This document shows, in pieces, positions 15,025 to 21,605 of a stretch of DNA of 21,605 bases (position 1 is the stretch's first letter; each line of letters starts with the position of its first letter). The DNA comes from DATAEK01 sp036258055 (lineage in GTDB: Bacteria; Acidobacteriota; Vicinamibacteria; Vicinamibacterales; 2-12-FULL-66-21), in the NCBI GenBank assembly GCA_036258055.1, contig DATAEK010000259.1, forward strand, positions 1 to 21,605, written 5' to 3'. The notes below the pieces were generated by a model. It worked only from the letters and a program-made list of their open reading frames with translations, ran no database searches and was not told the DNA's origin. A program made the position numbers and the translations under genes.

Positions 15025-15054
15025 GCTGGCGGCATTCGTGTGAATGCCGCCAGC
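15025..15054 (-). terminator. strong terminator hairpin after the secreted beta-rich gene
   Basis: A perfect 13-bp stem with a four-base loop (GCTGGCGGCATTC, loop, GAATGCCGCCAGC) lies 24 nt after the stop codon of the minus-strand gene. In that direction it is followed by CTTTCTC, a short pyrimidine run, so Rho-independent termination is likely. On the plus strand the following sequence is CACTCT, less suited to termination. Confidence 0.7.
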
Positions 15055-15078
15055 ACTCTATTGAAGGCGGGTCAGTCC

Positions 15079-15819
15079 TTAGTTCAACGTTGTGGAGAAC
15101 TCGAGTGTCTTCCCGTTGCCCGTCACTTTCAAGGTATAGACTCCGGGACCGAAATTGCCGTAGATGTCTGCACCGCTTCCGTTCGTGAACTTCCAGTTCG
15201 CGTGATAGGTGCAGCTATCGCCGTTCCGGTTGATGTCCGCGGAACCGACATAAGCACCGTTTGCATCCGTGATCTCGAGGTGAGCTGTTGGCCCAAAGTC
15301 ACCTTCGAACTGAATTTGTGCGGTTGAATTGTCGCTTATGTGTTTGTTGCCGAGAACCTCGCCAAATGGAGCGGTATTGGCGCACGGGTTCACCACGACT
15401 TGGCCACAGTTGACGGTGATCGTTTTGGTTTGACACACCTTCTTATCCGCGTTGCCACCCGAACCAGCCTGTGTGACACAAACCTCGAGCGAGTAATCCC
15501 CGTCGGCCAAGCCCGTGGCCTGGAACGTCGCGTCAAAGGTCTTTATGCGGCCGGCAACGATCCATCCTCCGGGAACATTCGAACCGGCGATGTTGTACGA
15601 GTTTGCTTTCTTTGTGGCGTTGCTCGAGTCCCTGAGTGTCTCGACCACGGCGGAAGGCGAGGCATCCGTCGAGCCAATGGTGTAGTCGAGGGTCACGGTT
15701 GCGCCGTTGATCGTGCAGTCGACGTTCGGGCTGCCAAAAGCAATGGTCAATGTTACGGCTGCCCAAGCGGCGATCCCACCCACCATCACGAGCGCGAGTG
15801 CTACTGCCGGTTTTCTCAT
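15079..15819 (-). CDS. secreted beta-sandwich-like protein of unknown function
   Basis: The 246-residue protein has a signal peptide (MRKPAVALALVMVGGIAAWAA) and a mature region rich in beta strands, Asn, Gly, Thr and Ser, which is like extracellular immunoglobulin-type or carbohydrate-binding folds. Two similar strand-turn segments, GLADGDYSLEVCVTQ (about residues 103-117) and FGPGVYTLKVTGNG (about 225-238), suggest two related domains joined by a Cys-containing linker (VNCGQVVVNPCAN). Five or six cysteines may form disulfides. No enzyme motif is visible. AGGAG eight bases before the ATG defines the start. The gene stands alone on the minus strand, ended by a strong terminator hairpin. The base usage is less GC-rich than its neighbours (many AAC, AAT, GTT codons), consistent with either a secreted, highly expressed gene or acquisition. 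Confidence 0.8.
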   Translation of the reverse strand: MRKPAVALALVMVGGIAAWAAVTLTIAFGSPNVDCTINGATVTLDYTIGSTDASPSAVVETLRDSSNATKKANSYNIAGSNVPGGWIVAGRIKTFDATFQATGLADGDYSLEVCVTQAGSGGNADKKVCQTKTITVNCGQVVVNPCANTAPFGEVLGNKHISDNSTAQIQFEGDFGPTAHLEITDANGAYVGSADINRNGDSCTYHANWKFTNGSGADIYGNFGPGVYTLKVTGNGKTLEFSTTLN

Positions 15820-16277
15820 TTCTCTACTCCTGTAACCACCAGAACGATGCCGTCGATGGTTCCTGCCGCGAGGCCGTTATGTAAGTTGTGCCACTCAACT
15901 GAGCAATGACGGCGCCAGGTCCGAAAGGTCGCGAGAAAGCCAAGAAACCAAGCATTTAGCGCAACGGCTTGCGAAGTCCCGTGCATGTAGGCGACAGACA
16001 CTTCTGTTCGGGGAGAGACTGAGTTCCTGCTGGGACTAGATGCGGTCGGACGAGCGGAACCCACCGCGTCTGCCGTACGCCGCCCAGGTTCTCAGCACTC
16101 AGGAAAGCCGGACGCGCCCCAAGCGGCGTTCCACCAGGCCCCCGAACAGGCCGCATGTCGGTTCCGAGCATTCGAAGGCTCGATAGTGGAATCATTGGCT
16201 CATCAGCTCGCGTGACGACGAACTCACTCGCTGACCTCAGCGTAGAATCTGGGAAACGCTTCTATCTGGAGACACTC
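15820..16277. other. gap of 458 nt between divergent genes
   Basis: This region separates the beta-rich secreted gene (minus) from the M13 peptidase (plus) and must hold both promoters. No convincing gene is present. The minus strand between about 15860 and 16195 has overlapping short open frames in two registers that both look non-random, which could mean a gene relic or a dispersed non-coding element. There is a short palindrome CGCAA-CGGC-TTGCG near 15960. Confidence 0.35.
16243..16248 (+). promoter_or_regulatory. possible -10 element of the M13 peptidase gene
   Basis: TAGAAT, in the context GCGTAGAATCTGGG, matches five of six bases of TATAAT and lies 35 nt before the GTG start, which leaves room for the ribosome binding site at 16268-16271. 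No good -35 hexamer is present at the usual distance. Confidence 0.35.
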
Positions 16278-18338
16278 GTGATCAACAGCATCACGCGGAC
16301 GTTGACGTGCCGCACGACGGCCGCGGCGGTCGCGGCTCTTTCCTTGAAACTCATCCTGCAGGCGTCCGGCCAGCAGCCTTCCGCGGCGAAATTACCCCAA
16401 ACGGCCCCATCGCCGGCGCACTTCGGCACCTGGGGCGTCGATCTCACCGGCATGGACACGCGCGTCAAGCCAGGCGACGACTTCGACCAGTACGTGAATG
16501 GCGCGTGGAAGGCGCGGACCGAAATCCCACCAGATCAGCCCTCGACGGGCGTGGGTTTCGATGTCTTCAACCGCACGCAGGCGCAGATCCGCTCGCTCAT
16601 CGAGCAGGCGGCGCCCACCAGCCAACTCGGGGCGATGTATCGCAGCTTCATCGATGAAGCCACGGTCGACGGGCTCGACGACAAGCCGCTGCGGCGCGAT
16701 CTCGAGCGCGTGGCCACGGTGTCGACGAGGGACGAGTTCACGAAATTCATGGGGGAAACGAACGGCACGTTCGGAAGCACGTTGTTCGGACCTGGTGTCG
16801 CACCCGATCCTGCGCACCCAGAACTGAACATGCTCTTCCTCGGCCAGGCCGGCCTGGGTCTGCCCGATCGCGACTATTACCTGAAGGACACGTTCACGCA
16901 GCAGCGCAACGCGTATCGCGCCTACATCGAGCGGACCTTCACGATGACGGGTCATCCGGAGCCGGCGAAGACTGCGGATGCGGTGATGGCGTTTGAAACG
17001 GAGATCGCGAAAGTGAGCTGGGCGGCGGCCGATCGGCGCGATATCGACAAGGTGAACAACCCGATGACGATCGCTGACCTGCAGTCCTACGCGCCCGGCG
17101 TCAACTGGGATGGGTATCTGGCAGCCTCGGGCATTGGGAAACGCGATCGCGCGATCGTGCTCGAGAAATCCGCCATCAAGGACATCACCGCGCTGTACGC
17201 GCAGACTCCCCTTGACACGCTGAAAGCCTGGCAGAGTTTCCACATCGCCGATCAGGCGTCGCCGTATCTGTCGAAGCGGTTCGTGGACAGCCGCTTCAGC
17301 TTCACGAAGACCCTGAGCGGCGTCAGCACGCTGCGGGAGCGGTGGCGCCGCGGCGTGCAGCTCATCGACCAGACGCTCGGCGAGTTACTCGGTCACGCCT
17401 ACGTCGATACCTACTTCCCGCCGGCATCGAAAACGGCGATGAACGACCTCGTGGCCAACCTGAAGACCGCCATGGCCGCACGAATCCAGGAGAACACCTG
17501 GATGAGCGCAGACACCAAGAAAGCCGCGCTCGAGAAGCTCTCCAAGATGGACGTCATGGTCGGTTATCCCGACAAATGGCGCGACTACTCGGGATTGAAG
17601 GTGGACGTCAGCGATCTGTACGGCAACGTGCAGCGATCCGGGCGTTTCGAGTGGGAGTACCAGTTGTCGGATCTCGGCAAGCCAGTCGATCGCAAGAAGT
17701 GGGGGATGACGCCACAGACGGTGGATGCCTATAACGGCGGCCTCGAGAACAAGATCGTGTTCCCAGCGGGCATCCTGCAGCCGCCGTTCTTCGATCCGAG
17801 CGCGGATCCGGCGGTGAACTACGGCGCGATTGGCGCGGTCATCGGCCACGAGATCAGCCACGGTTTCGACGACCAGGGTCGGAAGATCGACGCGACGGGG
17901 GCAGTCCGCGACTGGTGGACCAGAGCCGACGCCGAGCGCTTCACCGCGCACGCGAAGGGCTTCGGCGCGCAGTACGAGGCGTACCAGCCGGTGCCGGGGA
18001 TGCATATCAACGGGCAGCTCACGATGGGCGAGAACATCGCCGACATGGCCGGCGTGCTCGTCGCCTACGACGCGTACCGCAAGTCGCTCAACGGACAGGA
18101 GCCGAAGGTCCTGGACGGCTTCACTGCCGATCAGCGCTTCTTCCTCGCGTACGCGCAGGGCTGGCGCGACAAGCAGCGCGACGATGCCGTGCGCGCTCAA
18201 CTGGCGTCGAATCCACATTCGCCGCCGACTTTTCGCATCATCGGGCCGCTGCGAAACGTCGACGCGTGGTACTCCGCGTTCAGGATCACGGATGGCAAGT
18301 TCTTCCTGAAGCCGGAGGAGCGCACCCGGATCTGGTAG
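16278..18338 (+). CDS. M13-family zinc endopeptidase (neprilysin/PepO-like), exported
   Basis: This 686-residue metallopeptidase should cleave oligopeptides in the periplasm. The start is a GTG with GGAG six bases upstream; a leader with hydrophobic core TTAAAVAALSLKLIL follows. Longer in-frame starts at 16155 and 16212 would add a polar stretch before the leader. The N-terminal M13 domain begins at GVDLTGMDTRVKPGDDFDQYVNGAW. The zinc site is H524-E525-I-S-H528, with the third ligand E585 and D589 in the GENIADMAG segment. H647 and R653 (HSPPTFRIIG) match the neprilysin residues H711 and R717. The C-terminus ends in the family's RIW. Odd: the substrate-binding NAYY motif is here D483-A-Y-N486, at exactly the neprilysin spacing from the zinc site (41 residues). 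It converges on the kinase gene. Confidence 0.95.
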   Translation: MINSITRTLTCRTTAAAVAALSLKLILQASGQQPSAAKLPQTAPSPAHFGTWGVDLTGMDTRVKPGDDFDQYVNGAWKARTEIPPDQPSTGVGFDVFNRTQAQIRSLIEQAAPTSQLGAMYRSFIDEATVDGLDDKPLRRDLERVATVSTRDEFTKFMGETNGTFGSTLFGPGVAPDPAHPELNMLFLGQAGLGLPDRDYYLKDTFTQQRNAYRAYIERTFTMTGHPEPAKTADAVMAFETEIAKVSWAAADRRDIDKVNNPMTIADLQSYAPGVNWDGYLAASGIGKRDRAIVLEKSAIKDITALYAQTPLDTLKAWQSFHIADQASPYLSKRFVDSRFSFTKTLSGVSTLRERWRRGVQLIDQTLGELLGHAYVDTYFPPASKTAMNDLVANLKTAMAARIQENTWMSADTKKAALEKLSKMDVMVGYPDKWRDYSGLKVDVSDLYGNVQRSGRFEWEYQLSDLGKPVDRKKWGMTPQTVDAYNGGLENKIVFPAGILQPPFFDPSADPAVNYGAIGAVIGHEISHGFDDQGRKIDATGAVRDWWTRADAERFTAHAKGFGAQYEAYQPVPGMHINGQLTMGENIADMAGVLVAYDAYRKSLNGQEPKVLDGFTADQRFFLAYAQGWRDKQRDDAVRAQLASNPHSPPTFRIIGPLRNVDAWYSAFRITDGKFFLKPEERTRIW

Positions 18339-18355
18339 GGCGCCAAAAGCACTGA

Positions 18356-18370
18356 GGGCGATGGTCGCCC
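18356..18370. terminator. hairpin between convergent genes
   Basis: GGGCGA and TCGCCC form a perfect 6-bp stem with a three-base loop, between the stop codons of the M13 gene and the kinase gene (42 nt apart). On the minus strand it is followed within eight bases by TTTT, so it may terminate the kinase transcript; on the plus strand no T run follows. Confidence 0.45.
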
Positions 18371-18380
18371 GTAGAACAGG

Positions 18381-21227
18381 CTACGGCACCCGGCGGGCGA
18401 GCTCGGCCAGCCAGTTCTGGACGATGACGAGGTGCGGCGACACGCTGGTGGCCTCACGTTTGAGCATGAGAAACCGGCCGTCGGCGGCGACATCGTACAG
18501 TCGTCCAAGACTCCCCTCGCGCATCAAATAGGGCCCGCGGAACAGCTCCTTCGGGCTTCCGGCTTTCCAGTTTGTCAACGAAGCCTCGACCGGAACGGCC
18601 ACGATTGTCCCATCGAGCCTGGCGTAGAACAGCTCGCGGCCGTCGCGCGACCAGACCGGAAACGTTCCACCGTCTCGGGTGACCTGCCACAATCCGCGAT
18701 TCACGTCCGGGAACGGCCGCACGTAGATATCGAGCTGACCGGGAATGGACGCGCTTTCGCCTTCGTACGCCAGCCACCGCCCGTCGGGAGAGAGTTCGCC
18801 GTTGCGTTCCTCACCAGGCGTCTCCACGAGCGTCATCGGATCGCGGCCGCCGTCGAGGCGAAGCGCCTGCAGGCTTTTCGTAAAGCTGGTGAGTATGACG
18901 GTCCGGCCGTCCGGTGTGATCGAAGTCGGCAGCTGCATGTCAGGGCTATTCGTCAGCCGCTCGGTCGAGCCCGTCTCGATATCGAGCCGGTACAGATTAC
19001 TGAATCGCCCACCACGCCAAGAGCCAAACACGATGCGTCGGGCGCCCGGCGTCCAGACCGGAAACCAGTCAATGCCAGGTGCGACCGTCATCCGGATCGC
19101 CGAGGACCCTGGGCGGGTCAGCTCCCAGATGTAGATCTCTCCCTCGCCGGCCTCGGAGGAACCGAGCGCGACGCGTTTGCCGTCCGGAGCAAGCCGCGGG
19201 TGGCGGTAGGCGCCCGCGGGCACGGGTAACGGTGTCTCCCGCCCTTGCCGATCAACCCACACAGGAATGACCGAATAGCTTGCCGTCGCGCCACGCGAGT
19301 ATGCCAGCGTGCCACCGCGCGCGATGTCGAACTCGGCTGCCGCTCCGGCCGTGAGGGTAGTGAGGTCTCGCACCAGCTCGACCGGCATTCCCTGTGTCTC
19401 GAGCCGCGACAGGTCGAAGCGCGTGCCCCATAAGCCGCCGGCCGCCGCATACACCAGGTGCCCGCTCTCGACATAGCGCGCGGCGTACGCGCCCTCGAGT
19501 ACCGTGCGTGTATGGCCGCTCGCAAGATCGAGAACCGCGATCTTCGCCGCATCGAGACCACCTCGCGTCGGGAGAATCGTGAACAACAGGCTTCGGCCGC
19601 CGGGAAGCCACGCCGGTTGGACGTGATCCGCCTCACCGCGTTCGTGGTTCGGGCGCGTGAGCACAGTAACCGCGCCACCGCTGGACGCGACGCGCTGAAG
19701 ACCGGTGTCGGGTGCGCCGGTGCCGAACACGATCGTGTCGTCCGGTCCCCACGCCACCCCGCGCGACGGGCCGTCGAGCTCCAGTACCGTCACCGGCGCG
19801 CCACCCCTACTCGAAATCTTCTTCAACGTGAAGTTGTTCTCGATATAGCCAAACCAGCGGCCGTCGGGAGATGGGTACATCCCTCTGATGTACGCCGCCG
19901 TCGTCAGGATGACGACCGGGTCGAGCACATCCAGTGGCCGGACGAACATCTGTCTGGCGTCGCTGCTGATGTAGGCGAGGCTACGTCCGTCCGATGTGAA
20001 GGCGAAGCTCCGGTCGGTATTGCTCACCAACGTGTCTGCCGGGATGACCGTCCGCACCACAGGTGAAGAAGCGGACCGCGGCGCCAGCCACACGGCGCCG
20101 ATGATCGCGCCCGCGGCGAGGGCGGCAGCCGAAAGTGCGGCCGCTCGGCGCACGTTCCACACGTTCGGAACGAGGGTCCGCGCTTGGAGCGCAGGAGATG
20201 AACCGGCATCTGCCGATGGCGACGAGAGCGCCTCTTCGAGCTCGAGGCGCGCGTCGCCGATATGCTTCAACCGCCGTCGGCGATCCTTCTCGAGGCAGCG
20301 GCGGATCAAGTGCCGGACGCTCGGCGGCGTACCGGAAGGCAGAAGCGAGTAGTCGGGCGCGGCGGACAACACGCTCGCAAACGTGTCGGCCGTCGACTGT
20401 CGCCCAAAAGCCGAGATGCCGGTGAGCAGCTCGAACACCACCACGCCGAACGACCAGACATCCGCCTGGCTGTCCAGAGGTTCTCCACGAGCCTGTTCGG
20501 GGCTCATGTAGGCAGGCGTTCCCCCGACGGTGCCCGTCTGCGTGAGGTGCGCCTCGTCGCCGGTCGACGCGAGCGTTTTGGCGAGTCCGAAATCGAGGAC
20601 CTTGACCGTGCCGTCCGGCCGCCGCTTGATGTTCGCGGGCTTCAAATCGCGATGGACGATGCCCTGGGCGTGCGCCGCTTCGAGTGCGTCCGCGACCTGA
20701 CGGGCGACGTCCAGCGCTTCGGCGATCGGCAACGACCCGCGCGCCAGCCGATCGGCGAGGTCCTCACCCGGGACGAGCTCCATCACGAGCGCCTTGAGCC
20801 CCTCCACTTCCTCGAGCCCGTGGACCACGCCGATGTGTGGATGGTTCAGCGAGGCGAGCACGCGTGCCTCGCGTTCGAAGCGCGCGACATGTTCGGGATC
20901 GTCTCTGAACGCGCGCGTGAGGATCTTGATGGCGACGTCGCGTCCCAGCCGGGTGTCGCGCGCGCGATACACCTCGCCCATGCCGCCCGCACCGAGGAGC
21001 TCCTGGATCTCGAAGACCCCGAGCCGGCGTCGATCGAGCAGCGCGCGCGCCGCGGCAGATACCACGTAGTTGTGCAGGGAGTCTGCGGTCCGGTGGTCGA
21101 AGCGCAGCAGCGACTCGACGTCCGCGCGAAGCGTCGCATCGACGTGATGCTCCGCGTAGTAGGTCTCGCGCTCGGCGGGTGACCGATCGGCCAGTTCGCG
21201 AAACAGCGCTATCGCGTTGGGATCCAT
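18381..21227 (-). CDS. membrane Ser/Thr protein kinase with a C-terminal PD40/TolB-like beta-propeller
   Basis: This 948-residue protein is a Hanks-type kinase typical of Acidobacteriota. Residues 1-60 are a helical region with the family's SPAERETYY and LRADVESLL. The kinase domain (about 70-335) has a complete set of motifs: glycine loop GAGGMGEVYRA (79-89), K101, HRDLKPAN (192-199), DFG (212-214), GTPAYMSPEQ and DVWSFG. One transmembrane segment follows (about 361-381). The rest is outside the cytoplasm and has at least seven PD40-type repeats (for example SPDGRWFGYIE, TPDGRTVILTS, SPDGRWLAYEG, SRDGRELFYA), forming a propeller sensor or binding domain. The ligand and the kinase target are unknown. 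The ATG at 21227 has only a weak ribosome binding site but lies 33 nt after a consensus -10. It is downstream of the peroxidase-like gene on the same strand. Confidence 0.96.
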   Translation of the reverse strand: MDPNAIALFRELADRSPAERETYYAEHHVDATLRADVESLLRFDHRTADSLHNYVVSAAARALLDRRRLGVFEIQELLGAGGMGEVYRARDTRLGRDVAIKILTRAFRDDPEHVARFEREARVLASLNHPHIGVVHGLEEVEGLKALVMELVPGEDLADRLARGSLPIAEALDVARQVADALEAAHAQGIVHRDLKPANIKRRPDGTVKVLDFGLAKTLASTGDEAHLTQTGTVGGTPAYMSPEQARGEPLDSQADVWSFGVVVFELLTGISAFGRQSTADTFASVLSAAPDYSLLPSGTPPSVRHLIRRCLEKDRRRRLKHIGDARLELEEALSSPSADAGSSPALQARTLVPNVWNVRRAAALSAAALAAGAIIGAVWLAPRSASSPVVRTVIPADTLVSNTDRSFAFTSDGRSLAYISSDARQMFVRPLDVLDPVVILTTAAYIRGMYPSPDGRWFGYIENNFTLKKISSRGGAPVTVLELDGPSRGVAWGPDDTIVFGTGAPDTGLQRVASSGGAVTVLTRPNHERGEADHVQPAWLPGGRSLLFTILPTRGGLDAAKIAVLDLASGHTRTVLEGAYAARYVESGHLVYAAAGGLWGTRFDLSRLETQGMPVELVRDLTTLTAGAAAEFDIARGGTLAYSRGATASYSVIPVWVDRQGRETPLPVPAGAYRHPRLAPDGKRVALGSSEAGEGEIYIWELTRPGSSAIRMTVAPGIDWFPVWTPGARRIVFGSWRGGRFSNLYRLDIETGSTERLTNSPDMQLPTSITPDGRTVILTSFTKSLQALRLDGGRDPMTLVETPGEERNGELSPDGRWLAYEGESASIPGQLDIYVRPFPDVNRGLWQVTRDGGTFPVWSRDGRELFYARLDGTIVAVPVEASLTNWKAGSPKELFRGPYLMREGSLGRLYDVAADGRFLMLKREATSVSPHLVIVQNWLAELARRVP

Positions 21228-21259
21228 CGTCCGATCCGGGAGCCCAGGCGTTGGCCGCC

Positions 21260-21265
21260 ATTATA
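21260..21265 (-). promoter_or_regulatory. -10 element of the kinase gene
   Basis: A perfect TATAAT (minus strand; in the context CGCTTATAATGGCGG) is 32 nt before the kinase ATG, so transcription would start near 21253. The -35 position (CCACCG) is poor. It lies in the 127-nt gap behind the peroxidase-like gene, showing that the kinase can be transcribed on its own. Confidence 0.6.
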
Positions 21266-21354
21266 AGCGGCGGCGCGGTTCCCGGTGGGACGCTGCGGGT
21301 GCGAGCTGGCGACAGATGACGTGGGGCGAGAGGCCTCGAAAGCCCCCTGTCGAG

Positions 21355-21605
21355 TCAGAGCGCGCGGAGGAACGCCACGAGATCCGCCTTCTCACGCGCC
21401 GTCAGGCCGATGGCGAAACGCGTGTTGTAGAAATCGACGGCTTCCTCGAGCGTCGCGGCCGCGCCGTTGTGGAAATAGGGTGCCCGCGCCGCGAGACCTC
21501 GCAACACCGGGCCTTTGAACTTGCCGATGTCGCGCCACTTTCCGGTGATCATGGCGCGGCCGAGGTCGGTCGTCTCGATCGTCTCACCCGTCACCAGATT
21601 GCGGA
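21355..21605 (-). CDS. di-haem cytochrome c peroxidase / MauG-like protein, C-terminal fragment
   Basis: The last 82 residues of a gene that enters from the right edge. The sequence TDLGRAMITGKWRDIGKFK, then GPVLRGLAARAPYFHNGAAATLEEAVDFYNTRF and a final KADLVAFLRAL is the standard end of the C-terminal haem domain in bacterial di-haem peroxidases (CcpA/MauG family). These are periplasmic; they reduce hydrogen peroxide or oxidise a protein cofactor. The haem-binding CxxCH motifs lie further upstream, outside the window, so function within the family cannot be judged. The frame has no start in the window; an internal GTG at 21594 is not a true start. The stop codon is at 21355, 127 nt before the kinase gene. 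Confidence 0.85.
   Translation of the reverse strand, partial: RNLVTGETIETTDLGRAMITGKWRDIGKFKGPVLRGLAARAPYFHNGAAATLEEAVDFYNTRFAIGLTAREKADLVAFLRAL

Noticed and set aside
13893..15056. A 387-codon minus-strand frame opposite the secreted Cys-containing gene
   Set aside because: The plus-strand frame has a signal peptide and well-spaced cysteines. The minus-strand frame is Arg/His-rich and its end runs into an intergenic region.
16392..18218. Two long minus-strand frames opposite the M13 peptidase
   Set aside because: The M13 frame has the full zinc site and family motifs; the others are GC-driven shadows.
1..21605. CRISPR arrays, tRNA or rRNA genes, intact insertion sequences, phage or defence genes
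   Set aside because: No regularly spaced repeats, no tRNA or rRNA-like sequence and no transposase, integrase, nuclease or helicase motifs were seen in any frame.

Overview
The window is GC-rich DNA with strong G/C preference at third codon positions. Several gene types together suggest an Acidobacteriota chromosome, probably Vicinamibacteria: a membrane Ser/Thr kinase fused to a PD40/TolB-type propeller, an M13 zinc endopeptidase, a three-subunit molybdenum hydroxylase, a MauG/di-haem peroxidase-like protein, and many small secreted proteins of unknown function. The taxon is inferred from gene content; there is no rRNA or other marker in the window.

Layout. (1) Positions 1-4102, minus strand: a glycerol catabolism operon, glpK then glpD then a secreted TPR protein, with gaps of 28-32 nt. 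A further start codon at position 18 opens a gene that leaves the window. (2) Positions 4277-5574, plus strand: a decayed efflux locus. The front half of a TolC-type outer-membrane protein is joined out of frame to the back half of an RND periplasmic adaptor; the pump gene is absent. (3) Positions 5772-10087, plus strand: a xanthine dehydrogenase/aldehyde oxidase-type operon ordered [2Fe-2S] subunit, molybdopterin subunit, FAD subunit, then a small Cys-containing protein, with ATGA overlaps at two junctions and a long hairpin in the one real gap. (4) Positions 10069-13242, minus strand: a two-domain antibiotic-biosynthesis-monooxygenase-like secreted protein broken by a single-base frameshift, two secreted proteins of unknown function, and an HD/inositol-oxygenase-like protein with a Tat-like leader. 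(5) Positions 13451-15819: a small membrane protein (possibly leaderless mRNA) and a secreted Cys-containing protein on plus, then a secreted beta-rich protein on minus followed by a clear terminator hairpin. (6) Positions 16278-21605: an M13 peptidase on plus, converging on the large Ser/Thr kinase on minus, and the C-terminal end of a di-haem peroxidase-like protein running off the right edge.

How the genes work together. GlpK and GlpD convert glycerol through glycerol-3-phosphate to dihydroxyacetone phosphate; no glpF or regulator is in view. The three molybdenum hydroxylase subunits should form one enzyme passing electrons from a Mo cofactor through [2Fe-2S] clusters to FAD; its substrate cannot be read from the sequence. 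The rest of the window looks like independently transcribed envelope and secreted functions.

I found no complete novel multi-gene defence or mobile system, no CRISPR array, no tRNA or rRNA and no intact insertion sequence. The items most worth a second look are the small Cys protein of the Mo-enzyme operon, the FAD subunit that lacks the expected iron-sulfur cysteines, the nested inverted repeat at 13281-13333, the substrate-site change in the M13 peptidase, the efflux gene relic and the frameshifted monooxygenase-like gene.
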